DNA of 17,505 nucleotides from CBDTTW01 sp965363675 (GTDB lineage: Bacteria > Bacteroidota > Rhodothermia > Rhodothermales > DASSAV01): positions 1-17,505 of the forward strand of contig CBDTTW010000051.1 of the NCBI GenBank assembly GCA_965363675.1. Direction: 5' to 3'. The notes below the pieces were generated by a model. The model was not told the DNA's origin, did no database searches, and worked only from the letters and a program-made list of their open reading frames with translations. The position numbers and the translations under genes are program-made. The stretch's first letter is position 1. Every line of letters begins with the position of its first letter. Below are positions 7,637 to 15,439 of the stretch, piece after piece.

Positions 7637-8443
7637 CTACGGCGCCGGCCGCTCCGCGAGGCGCCGCACCTCGTCGCGCAGGCCGGCGATCTCCCGGCGC
7701 AGCGCCTCCGTATCGGCGGCCGGCGCGGCGCCTTCCTCGGCGTCGCGCCCGATGAAGTAGGTGGCGAGAACGGCCGTCACGTAGCCGAAGACGGCAAAGG
7801 CGTAGAGCGAAAGCAAAAAGCAGAGCGCCCGCCCCTCCGGCGTGCGCGGCCAGTTCTCCGAGCCGAGGGTCGTCATGAGCATGGCCGTCCACCAGAGCGC
7901 CGACCCGAAGTCGTCGAAACCCGAGCCGGTCCCCTTCTCGAAGGCATACATGCCGGCGGCCCCCACCAGGGCCATGAGCAGCGTCAGCAGGACGACGTAG
8001 CGGAAGCCGCGCCGCGCCATGGTCGCGCCGAGCGTGCGCATGCCCCGGTTGAGCGAGGCGACGACCCGCACGAGGCGCAGTCCGCGCGCGGCCCGCGCCG
8101 CCTGAAGCACCCGCGCCAGGCGCGCCGCCCGCAGCAGCCGCAGCGCCGGAAACAGCAGGCTCACGGCCGCCACCACGTTTTGCTTCAGGTACACCCCCTT
8201 GCGCGGCGCAAGGACGAACTTGAGCAGGAAATCCAGGACGAAGATGCCCCAGATCACGGTCGTGATGGTCTCCAGGAGCGGCGTCAGCCCCCAGATCAGC
8301 TCGACGACGAGCAGGGCCAGCCACGCCAGCCCCAGGAGCACCATCGGCGTCTCCAGGGCGTCCTCGATGCGCTCCAGCAGTTCCCGCCGCTCGGCATCGA
8401 GCGCGCGTTTGGTTTCTTCCTTTTCGGGGGCGTCGGGGGGCAT
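7637..8443 (-). CDS. Voltage-gated-type ion channel with non-canonical pore motif
   Basis: A 268-aa six-helix ion transporter-family protein of the inner membrane. Helix S1 is near 33-52, S2/S3 near 57-100, and S4 has arginines at 102, 105, 108, 111, 117, 120, 123 and 126, an unusually regular every-third-residue voltage sensor. S5 is near 147-168, the pore helix and filter at 181-199, and S6 at 206-231. A heptad-like C-terminal coiled coil (TEALRREIAGLRDEVRRLAE) could tetramerise the channel. The filter is TTLGSENWP rather than K+-type TVGYGD, so K+ selectivity cannot be assumed; it carries a Glu as in Na+/Ca2+ pores. The ATG start is chosen because the preceding in-frame TTG (8515) would add 24 basic, unconserved-looking residues. 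A promoter candidate lies about 100 bases upstream. Confidence 0.85.
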   Translation of the reverse strand: MPPDAPEKEETKRALDAERRELLERIEDALETPMVLLGLAWLALLVVELIWGLTPLLETITTVIWGIFVLDFLLKFVLAPRKGVYLKQNVVAAVSLLFPALRLLRAARLARVLQAARAARGLRLVRVVASLNRGMRTLGATMARRGFRYVVLLTLLMALVGAAGMYAFEKGTGSGFDDFGSALWWTAMLMTTLGSENWPRTPEGRALCFLLSLYAFAVFGYVTAVLATYFIGRDAEEGAAPAADTEALRREIAGLRDEVRRLAERPAP

Positions 8444-8543
8444 GGCGGTCGAGCGGCGTTGAGGGACGGCACGGGAACGGACTTGCCAAAATCGCCGGAC
8501 GCGGGCCCTTCGCAAGCCGTCGCCCGGCGCCCTGCCGGGAGCG

Positions 8544-8571
8544 CAAATATGCTATCCGCTTATTAAGCAAA
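8544..8571 (-). promoter_or_regulatory. Candidate promoter for the voltage-sensor channel gene
   Basis: On the minus strand TTTG (8571-8568) is followed after 16 bases by CATATTTG (8551-8544), which matches TAnnTTTG except at the first base. The transcript would begin near 8538, about 95 bases before the chosen ATG and shortly before the alternative TTG at 8515. Confidence 0.4.
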
Positions 8572-8581
8572 GCATTAAGCG
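8557..8581. repeat. TTAAGC direct and inverted repeats (possible operator)
   Basis: Three copies of a TTAAGC-like hexamer are packed here: an inverted one in CGCTTA (8557-8562), then TTAAGC at 8563-8568 and again at 8575-8580, with a 12-base period between the direct copies. CGCTTA...TAAGCG also forms the outer arms of a 25-base imperfect palindrome. It overlaps the -33 position of the channel promoter, as a repressor site would. No regulator is known. Confidence 0.35.
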
Positions 8582-8633
8582 TATATGCCGCACAATTTTT
8601 GTGTCAAGATTGTTGAAATACGACGCGGGGCGT

Positions 8634-8663
8634 TTTGCATGGCCTACAGATGTCGTAACCTTG
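8634..8663 (+). promoter_or_regulatory. Candidate promoter for the ABM/Na+ decarboxylase operon
   Basis: TTTG (8634-8637), an 18-base spacer, then TAACCTTG (8656-8663), one mismatch from TAnnTTTG. It would give a leader of about 140 bases. A second, weaker candidate is TTCG-N16-TAGTTTAA at 8751-8778, which would give a leader of only about 25 bases. Confidence 0.4.
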
Positions 8664-8809
8664 CCAGTCTTCAATCGAGTACGGCCACACGGTTTGCGGC
8701 GCGCACGGCCGCAGGCCCCGAGCAATTTCGTGCGCAGCGCCTCGGAGCGATTCGCGGCGCGTCACCCGTTTAGTTTAACCATCCTCTTTTGGACTTAGCA
8801 GGCGTTCCC

Positions 8810-9097
8810 ATGGTTGTTAAAGTCATCCTTCTGCGCCGGGTGTCCCCGGACAAGACGGCCGCCCTGAAGCCGCTCCTGCTCCAGTTGCGTTCGCTGGCCC
8901 TCAATCAGCCGGGCTACATCTCGGGCGAAACGCTGATCAACGGCGACGACCCCGAGGAATACCTCGTCATCAGCACCTGGAAGAGCATCGACGACTGGAA
9001 CGCATGGTTCCACAACACGGAGCGCCGACAGGTTCAAAGCCAGGTGGACGAACTCCTGGGTCAGGAAACTTATTACCAGGTCTATTACAGCGCCTAG
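8810..9097 (+). CDS. ABM-fold (antibiotic biosynthesis monooxygenase family) small protein
   Basis: A 95-aa protein resembling the dimeric alpha/beta ABM domain. It has strand VVKVILLRRV, helix DKTAALKPLLLQLRSLALNQ, then PGYISGETLIN, EYLVISTWKSIDDWNAWFHN and a terminal QETYYQVYYSA strand. ABM proteins include quinol monooxygenases, haem-degrading enzymes and many uncharacterised members; nothing here fixes which. The ATG start is preferred to a TTG seven codons upstream because it starts directly at the first strand and has an AGG about eight bases before it. It precedes the carboxyltransferase gene by 14 bases and seems to be the first gene of the Na+ decarboxylase operon. That is the most suggestive clue to its role, perhaps a regulatory or accessory factor, but this is unproven. 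Confidence 0.8.
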   Translation: MVVKVILLRRVSPDKTAALKPLLLQLRSLALNQPGYISGETLINGDDPEEYLVISTWKSIDDWNAWFHNTERRQVQSQVDELLGQETYYQVYYSA

Positions 9098-9111
9098 GCG
9101 CCCGATACCCT

Positions 9112-10665
<1,554 letters not shown>

Positions 10666-10680
10666 GGACGGGCCTCATCT

Positions 10681-11037
10681 ATGGAAAAGATTCTTGAAGG
10701 CAACGGATTCGAAATCATGCTGGTCGGCATGGGCGTCGTTTACGTGGGCCTCCTTCTGATTAGTGGTTTCATCGCGATCATCCCTCGCCTGCTCTCGCAC
10801 ATTCCCGACGGCGGCGGGGGGCATCACGGCGCGGCCCCGGCGGCTCCGGCCGCCAAGCCGGCCCCGCCCGTAACGGACTTCAACCCCTCGCTGATGGCCG
10901 CCATCGCCTACGTGGTGCGCAGCGAACAGGAGCGGGAAGAATCGTTGCAGGAACGCCCGCTGAGCCTCGTCCATCACGAAAGCCGCGGCACGTGGTCCGC
11001 CGTCGGCAGAATGCGCAGCCTTTCGAACCGGCTATAG
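10681..11037 (+). CDS. OadG/MmdD-like gamma (delta) subunit of Na+-pumping decarboxylase
   Basis: A 118-aa small membrane subunit of the sodium-pump decarboxylase. It has a short N-terminal segment, one membrane helix (about 12-38, MLVGMGVVYVGLLLISGFIAII), then a Gly/His/Ala/Pro-rich linker (42-64) and a C-terminal amphipathic stretch DFNPSLMAAIAYVVRSEQ. The GFEIMLVGMGVVY start is the OadG family hallmark. In characterised enzymes this subunit tethers the carboxyltransferase to the membrane beta subunit and binds Zn2+; HH at 48-49 could contribute here. The gap to the carboxyltransferase gene is 15 bases and to the biotin carrier 9 bases. Confidence 0.88.
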   Translation: MEKILEGNGFEIMLVGMGVVYVGLLLISGFIAIIPRLLSHIPDGGGGHHGAAPAAPAAKPAPPVTDFNPSLMAAIAYVVRSEQEREESLQERPLSLVHHESRGTWSAVGRMRSLSNRL

Positions 11038-11046
11038 ACCCTTACC

Positions 11047-11481
11047 ATGCGAAACTATACCATCAAAGTCAACGGACAGACGTTCGAGATCGCGGTGAAG
11101 AGCTTCACCAGCCGCGCCGCTCAACTGGAAGTCAACGGCAAGCTGTACTCCGTCGATGTGGAGCAGGTGGCCGGGGCCTCGTCGGTCGCGGCGCCCGTGC
11201 GCAGCGCCGCCCCGGCGCGGACGGCGGCGGCGGCGCCCCCGGCGGCTGCGCCCACCGGCCCGGCCGCCGCCGGCAGCGTGACGGCGCCGATCCCCGGGCT
11301 TATCCTGGAGATCATGGTCAACGTCGGCGACGCCATTCAGCCGGGCCAGCCCGTGCTGAAGATGGAAGCCATGAAAATGCAGAACGTCATCAACGCTACG
11401 GTAGGCGGCACGGTCAGCAAAGTGCTCGTCCGCAATGGCGATACCGTGAATCAGGGGCAGGAGCTGGTCCTTATCGGCTAG
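11047..11481 (+). CDS. Biotin carboxyl carrier subunit of Na+-pumping decarboxylase
   Basis: A 144-aa biotin carrier. The C-terminal 70 residues form a biotinyl domain (GSVTAPIPGLILEIMVNVGD...GQPVLKMEAMKMQN). The biotin-accepting lysine is K110 in the EAMKM motif. An N-terminal strand-rich part (1-41) resembles the front of the OadA/MmdC carriers, and a flexible Ala/Pro linker (42-75) lets the carrier swing between the cytosolic carboxyltransferase and the membrane pump. Biotin must be added by a ligase encoded elsewhere. Placed between the gamma- and beta-subunit genes, as expected for split (non-fused) methylmalonyl-CoA decarboxylases. Confidence 0.93.
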   Translation: MRNYTIKVNGQTFEIAVKSFTSRAAQLEVNGKLYSVDVEQVAGASSVAAPVRSAAPARTAAAAPPAAAPTGPAAAGSVTAPIPGLILEIMVNVGDAIQPGQPVLKMEAMKMQNVINATVGGTVSKVLVRNGDTVNQGQELVLIG

Positions 11482-11502
11482 GTCACCTTCAAATATTGAG
11501 CT

Positions 11503-12627
11503 ATGGAATCCCTGCTCCAATTTCTGACCCAGTCGGGTTTCAACAACCTGAGTCTGGGCAACATCATCATGATCCTTATCGGCGGCTCCTTCGTGGCGCT
11601 GGCGATCATCAAGGATTATGAACCGCTGCTGCTGCTGCCTATCGGCTTCGGCGCCATCATCGGCAACCTGGCCGTCGTGCCGGGCATGAACATGGGCGTC
11701 TACGACGAGGGCAGCGTCCTCAACTACCTGTACTACGGCGTCGTCAAGGGCATTTATCCGCCGCTGATCTTTCTGGGCATCGGCGCGATGACGGACTTCT
11801 CGACGATGCTCTCCAACCCTAAGCTGGTGCTGCTGGGGGCGGCGGCGCAGATCGGCATCTTCGGGGCGCTCCTGGGGGCGCTTGCGCTCGGCTTCACGCC
11901 GGCGCAGGCGGGCGCCATCGGCATCATCGGCGGCGCCGACGGCCCGACGGCCATCTACCTCTCGGCAAAGCTGGCTCCCGAGCTGCTCGGCGCCATCGCC
12001 ATTGCGGCGTACTCGTACATGGCGCTCGTGCCGGTGATTCAGCCGCCGATCATGAAGCTGCTGACGACCAAGCAGGAACGCCTCATCCGCATGGCCCCGC
12101 CGCGCATGGTCAGCCGCCGCGAGAAGATCCTGTTCCCCGTAGCGACGACGCTCATCTGCGCGCTTATCGCGCCGGGCTCGCTCGTGCTGGTGGGCATGCT
12201 CTGCTTCGGCAACCTGCTCAAGGAAAGCGGCGTCACCGAGCGGCTGGCCAACACGGCCCGCACCGCCATGATCGACATCGTGACGATCCTGCTGGGCTTC
12301 AGCGTCGGCACGAGCACGCAGGCGCAGACGTTCCTGACGTCGCAGTCGATCCTGGTGTTTGCGCTTGGCGCCGCCTCCTTTGCCCTCGCCACGGCCGGAG
12401 GCGTGCTGTTCGCCAAGTTCATGAACCTGTTCGTCAAGGACAAGATCAACCCGCTCATCGGGGCCGCCGGCGTCTCGGCCGTGCCGGACTCGGCGCGCGT
12501 GGCGCACACGCTCGGGCGCGATGAGGATCCGGAGAACTTCCTGCTCATGCACGCCATGGCTCCCAACGTCGCGGGCGTCATTGGTTCGGCGATTGCCGCC
12601 GGCGTGCTCTGGAGCTTCCTGGTCTAA
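11503..12627 (+). CDS. Na+-translocating decarboxylase beta subunit (OadB/MmdB/GcdB)
   Basis: A 374-aa polytopic membrane subunit that decarboxylates carboxybiotin and pumps Na+ outward. Membrane helices fill most of the chain. The hallmark IIGGADGPTAIYLS (141-154) contains D146, the counterpart of the aspartate known to be essential for Na+ transport in the Klebsiella oxaloacetate decarboxylase beta subunit. The C-terminal helix motif MAPNVAGVIGSAIAAG is also typical. The length is near that of family members (about 375-430 aa). It ends the operon started by the ABM gene. Only four bases separate its stop from the convergent 74-aa gene and no terminator fits between them, so the transcript probably runs antisense across that gene. 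Confidence 0.94.
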   Translation: MESLLQFLTQSGFNNLSLGNIIMILIGGSFVALAIIKDYEPLLLLPIGFGAIIGNLAVVPGMNMGVYDEGSVLNYLYYGVVKGIYPPLIFLGIGAMTDFSTMLSNPKLVLLGAAAQIGIFGALLGALALGFTPAQAGAIGIIGGADGPTAIYLSAKLAPELLGAIAIAAYSYMALVPVIQPPIMKLLTTKQERLIRMAPPRMVSRREKILFPVATTLICALIAPGSLVLVGMLCFGNLLKESGVTERLANTARTAMIDIVTILLGFSVGTSTQAQTFLTSQSILVFALGAASFALATAGGVLFAKFMNLFVKDKINPLIGAAGVSAVPDSARVAHTLGRDEDPENFLLMHAMAPNVAGVIGSAIAAGVLWSFLV

Positions 12628-12631
12628 CCGC

Positions 12632-12856
12632 CTAGAAGCGCCGCTCGGAAAGCTTCATCATGAACTCCTGATACCGGTCGATCTCCGCGCGCAGTTCCGT
12701 CAGGTTGATGTCCTGCGCGCGGTCGAGCGGCTCGACCTCCTCGCTCGTGTTGGTGGCGAGTTCGAGGCGGTCCACGCGGTGCTCGATGTTCTCGATGGTT
12801 TGCAGCAGGCGGCGCAGGATTTCGGGCAGCAGGTCATGCTCGGGGTTGCCAAACAT
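12632..12856 (-). CDS. Small predicted coiled-coil protein, unknown function
   Basis: A 74-aa soluble protein I do not recognise. It is highly charged and mostly helical, with heptad-like Leu/Ile spacing in LLPEILRRLLQTIENIEHRVDRLELA (9-34) and INLTELRAEIDRYQEFMMKL (50-69). A TGA four codons before the ATG fixes the start region. No Shine-Dalgarno site or signal peptide is visible. The good coding-style composition (GC at third positions, no low complexity) supports a real gene. It is convergent with the Na+ pump beta subunit, with four bases between stops, and sits downstream of the tRNA-Arg and its hairpins on the same strand. No function is proposed. Confidence 0.6.
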   Translation of the reverse strand: MFGNPEHDLLPEILRRLLQTIENIEHRVDRLELATNTSEEVEPLDRAQDINLTELRAEIDRYQEFMMKLSERRF

Positions 12857-13012
12857 AGGGTACGCTCACAAGTCGTTGGTGTGGATGGGTAGGAACTGCT
12901 CTGTGGGGTACTCCGATACTTAACCCGCGCCGCAGCGTCCTGTTCTGCCTCTTTAGCCCAATTCTCCCGCAATCCGCCCAGCCCCGGCAGGGCCTCCCGC
13001 GGTCGCCTTGCC

Positions 13013-13048
13013 GCACAACGCCCCGCCCGCCGGGGCGTTGTGCTTTTT
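13013..13048 (+). terminator. Intrinsic (rho-independent) terminator
   Basis: Perfect 13-bp stem GCACAACGCCCCG / CGGGGCGTTGTGC with a CCCGC loop, followed by TTTTT on the plus strand. No plus-strand gene lies directly upstream; the nearest is the beta subunit ending at 12627. It therefore probably ends read-through transcripts of the decarboxylase operon, or an unannotated small RNA. Confidence 0.8.
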
Positions 13049-13127
13049 GTGGAGTGCAGGCCTGAATACGGCATCCACCGGGGGGCTGAGGGGCCTTTTC
13101 CGGCTTGCGGCGGCAGGAGGCTGGAAT

Positions 13128-13175
13128 GCAGAAACGCCCCGAAATCGGCGTTTCTGCCTGATTTCGGGGCGTTTC
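13128..13175 (-). repeat. Two overlapping, mutually exclusive hairpins after tRNA-Arg
   Basis: GCAGAAACGCC (13128-13138) pairs perfectly with 13147-13157 around an 8-base loop (11 bp). The overlapping arm GAAACGCCCCGAAATC (13131-13146) pairs perfectly with 13160-13175 around a 13-base loop (16 bp). The two structures share an arm and cannot coexist. In tRNA-strand orientation the block begins five bases after the tRNA 3' end. No T-run follows, so if it terminates the tRNA transcript it is atypical. Confidence 0.7.
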
Positions 13176-13180
13176 GGTAG

Positions 13181-13254
<74 letters not shown>

Positions 13255-13274
13255 GTGCTTCGTTTCAAGGATTG

Positions 13275-13306
13275 CTAAGATAATGGCCCGCCGACGGGGT
13301 TGCAAG
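13275..13306 (-). promoter_or_regulatory. Candidate promoter for tRNA-Arg
   Basis: On the minus strand CTTG (13306-13303), a 20-base spacer, then TATCTTAG (13282-13275), five of six fixed bases of TAnnTTTG. The predicted start near 13268 leaves a leader of about 14 bases before the tRNA. Confidence 0.45.
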
Positions 13307-13335
13307 TGAAGGCCGCGTAAATTGACGCCGCAGGC

Positions 13336-14154
13336 CTATTCGTCGGAGGCGGGAAACAGACCGGCGCGGTCGAGAAAGTAAAAATGGTGCGTCGGGCCGT
13401 GGCCGGCCCCGAGCGGCAGCCCGTGCCGGATGGCTTCGGTGACGTAGCGCTTGCTGCGGGCGATGGCCCCGCGCAGCGGCACGCCTCGCGCCAGGTTGGC
13501 GGCGATGCTGGAGGCGTAGGTGCAGCCGGTGCCGTGCGTATGCATCGTTTCGAGCAGCGGCGCGTGGAACGTGTAGTAATGCGCGCCGTCGAACAGCACG
13601 TCCACGGCCTCGCTTTCGCCTTCCAGGTGGCCGCCCTTGACCAGCACGGCCGCCGCGCCCATTTCGCGGATGGCGCGCGCCGCCTCGCGGGCCTGCTCAG
13701 CCGTCCGGACGGGCAAACCCGTCAAATGGGCCGCCTCGTGGGCGTTGGGCGTAACGAGCGCCGCCAGGGGCAACAGGCGCTCCTTGAGCACTTCGACGGC
13801 GTCGGGCTTGAGCAGCGCATAGCCGCTCTTGGAGATCATCACAGGGTCCACGACGAGGCGCTTCACCTCGCGCGCAGCGAGCTTTGCGGCGACGCATTCG
13901 ATGATGGCGGCGCTGGAGAGCATGCCCGTCTTGACGACCTCGACCGTGAGATCGTCGAAGACGGCGTCGAGCTGCGCTTCGATCCACGCGACGGGCAGAT
14001 CGTAGGCGGCGTTGACGGCCACCGTGTTCTGCGCCGTCACGGCGGTGAGCACGGAAGCGGCGTAGGCGCCGTTGGCCTGGATGGCCTTGATATCGGCCTG
14101 GATGCCTGCGCCGCCGCTCGAATCGCTTCCCGCTATCGTGAGCACTACTTTCAT
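13336..14154 (-). CDS. thiD: Hydroxymethylpyrimidine/phosphomethylpyrimidine kinase ThiD
   Basis: A 272-aa cytoplasmic kinase of thiamine biosynthesis. It phosphorylates HMP and HMP-phosphate to HMP-pyrophosphate for coupling to the thiazole. Ribokinase-fold landmarks are AGSDSSGGAGIQADIK (8-23), TAVTAQNT (37-44), VVDPVMISKSGYALL (101-115), VTPNAHEAAHLTG (134-146), VLVKGGH (170-176) and the HTHGTGCTYASSIAANLA motif (205-222) with the conserved Cys at 211 and the anion-hole GTGC. Length is typical (about 260-275 aa). No other thi gene and no TPP riboswitch is visible in the 158-base divergent region, so here it is a stand-alone salvage or dispersed pathway gene. A bulged hairpin (about 13310-13338, minus sense) overlaps its stop but lacks a T-run. 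Confidence 0.96.
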   Translation of the reverse strand: MKVVLTIAGSDSSGGAGIQADIKAIQANGAYAASVLTAVTAQNTVAVNAAYDLPVAWIEAQLDAVFDDLTVEVVKTGMLSSAAIIECVAAKLAAREVKRLVVDPVMISKSGYALLKPDAVEVLKERLLPLAALVTPNAHEAAHLTGLPVRTAEQAREAARAIREMGAAAVLVKGGHLEGESEAVDVLFDGAHYYTFHAPLLETMHTHGTGCTYASSIAANLARGVPLRGAIARSKRYVTEAIRHGLPLGAGHGPTHHFYFLDRAGLFPASDE

Positions 14155-14226
14155 GCGTCTGCGCCCTCTGGCGTAGCTTATCTCTCATTCGGGCCGGCGC
14201 CGCGCAGCCGCCGGCGCCGAAGCGCG

Positions 14227-14235
14227 CTAATTTAG
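14227..14235. promoter_or_regulatory. Possible back-to-back -7 box for thiD and the oxidoreductase
   Basis: CTAATTTAG is near-palindromic. On plus, TAATTTAG, and on minus, TAAATTAG, each resemble TAnnTTTG. It is the only AT-rich point of a GC-rich divergent region. No -33 TTTG is seen on either side. Confidence 0.25.
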
Positions 14236-14312
14236 ACCCGGCCTCACGGCCGCCGGTCCTGCCGGGCCGAAAAGAACGACATTTTCTTGTCCGCCTCTCC
14301 CCCGCCCTTTCC

Positions 14313-15404
14313 ATGACGACGCGCTGGGATTACCTCATCGTAGGAGCCGGCATCGCCGGGGCGGCGGCGGCGTTCCGGCTGGCCGAGCATGGGCGGGTGC
14401 TGCTCGTGGAGCGCGCGGCCCCCGGCGCCGGGGCTTCGGGGGTGGCCGTCGGGGCGGTAAGCCCGGTCTCCGGGCGCCGGGCGCGGCCCGCATGGCAGGG
14501 AGCCGCAGCCCTCGCCTCGCTGGAGCGGCTGCTGGATGAGGCCGGGCAAACCGCGCTCTTTCACCGCTGCCCCATCGTGCATCCGGCGCAGACGCCCGCG
14601 CTTGCCGCCCGCATCGAAGCCTCGGCGCCGGAAGCCCGGACGGCCTGGCTGCCGCCGGAAGAAGCCGCCGCGCGCTTTCCGGACGTGCGCGCTCCTTGGG
14701 GGGCCGCGCTGATCCACGGCGGGGGGCGGCTGCCCATGCAGACGCTCACGCAAGCGCTCGTGCAGGCCGCCCGAACGCGCGGGGCCGGTTATCAGGAAGG
14801 CCTGGCGCTGGAGGCAGGCGACGCGGCGGGCGGCGCGGCGTGGCTGGACGTGCGCACGGCAGCAGGCGTGAACGAGCGCTTCGAAGCGCAACAGGTGCTC
14901 TTTGCAGTCGGCGCAGGCTTCCGCGACGTAGCGGCGCTGGCGCGGCTCCACCTGCACGCCGTGAAGGGGCAGACGATTTTTGTGGAGGCCCCGGCAGCCC
15001 TCGAAGGACGCGAGTTGCCGCAGCTCGGCGGCCAAGGGTACGTCGCGCCGTGGCAGGGCGGCTACTTCATCGGAAGCTCGTTCGAGCACGCCTTCGCGCA
15101 CGAGCGGCCTACGCACGAGGCCGCGCATAGCATCCGCGCCCGCGCCGCCTGCATGGCCCCTGCCCTCGGCGAAGCGGAAGTGCTCGGGGCGGCCGCCGGC
15201 GTCCGGGCCACCGCGCCCGGGGTGCGCCTGCCGATGGTGGGGCCGCTGCCGGGCGCGGCGCGGGTGTGGGCGCTCTGCGGACTCGGAGCCAAAGGGCTGC
15301 TCCTGGCCCCATTCCTCGCCGAGCGGCTGGCGGCGTGGCTGCGCGCGCCGGAGCACATCCCCCCGGAAATACGCGTGCGCCGGGCCCCGGAAAGCTTCCG
15401 GTGA
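14313..15404 (+). CDS. FAD-dependent oxidoreductase, DAO family (MnmC oxidase-domain-like)
   Basis: A 363-aa flavoprotein of the D-amino-acid oxidase/glycine oxidase superfamily. The dinucleotide-binding motif VGAGIAGAAAAFRLAEHG is at 10-27, with the ribose-binding acidic residue E33 in LLVERA. GASGVAVGAVSP (40-51) is the next family motif. The C-terminal half contains GQGYVAPWQGGYFIGSSF, a GVRATAPGVRLPMVGPLPG segment and the FAD-contacting CGLGAKGLLLAPFLAERLAAWL. The last two strongly recall the FAD domain of MnmC, which oxidises cmnm5U to nm5U at the tRNA wobble position. The methyltransferase half of MnmC is absent. Glycine oxidase ThiO is the main alternative, prompted by the divergent thiD, but ThiO usually has a different terminal motif. 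No Shine-Dalgarno site is seen. Confidence 0.85.
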   Translation: MTTRWDYLIVGAGIAGAAAAFRLAEHGRVLLVERAAPGAGASGVAVGAVSPVSGRRARPAWQGAAALASLERLLDEAGQTALFHRCPIVHPAQTPALAARIEASAPEARTAWLPPEEAAARFPDVRAPWGAALIHGGGRLPMQTLTQALVQAARTRGAGYQEGLALEAGDAAGGAAWLDVRTAAGVNERFEAQQVLFAVGAGFRDVAALARLHLHAVKGQTIFVEAPAALEGRELPQLGGQGYVAPWQGGYFIGSSFEHAFAHERPTHEAAHSIRARAACMAPALGEAEVLGAAAGVRATAPGVRLPMVGPLPGAARVWALCGLGAKGLLLAPFLAERLAAWLRAPEHIPPEIRVRRAPESFR

Positions 15405-15439
15405 CCGGCGCACGCCGACTGCCGCCGTTCGGGCGCAGC

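Larger units (their letters stand above)
8444..8809. other. Divergent intergenic region between channel gene and decarboxylase operon
   Basis: About 365 bases, clearly less GC-rich between 8545 and 8690, with no convincing gene. Two short open frames around 8585-8798 start in it, but they overlap each other, lack family features and run to the ABM gene. It holds a minus-strand promoter candidate for the channel gene, plus-strand promoter candidates for the operon, and repeated TTAAGC elements (each annotated separately). Confidence 0.6.
12857..13180. other. Non-coding stretch between small coiled-coil gene and tRNA-Arg
   Basis: About 320 bases. It holds a plus-strand intrinsic terminator (13013-13048) and paired hairpins just after the tRNA. 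The rest, 12860-13012 and 13050-13125, shows no gene I can support. A long minus-strand frame crosses it but looks unlike a protein and runs through the tRNA. A small RNA ending at the terminator is possible but not demonstrable. Confidence 0.5.

Noticed and set aside
8585..8798. Two overlapping small open frames on plus upstream of the ABM gene
   Set aside because: They overlap each other in different frames, lie over promoter-like AT-rich sequence and show no recognisable protein features.
14155..14312. TPP riboswitch ahead of thiD
   Set aside because: No conserved CUGAGA-type core or the matching 3' half is present in the divergent region.
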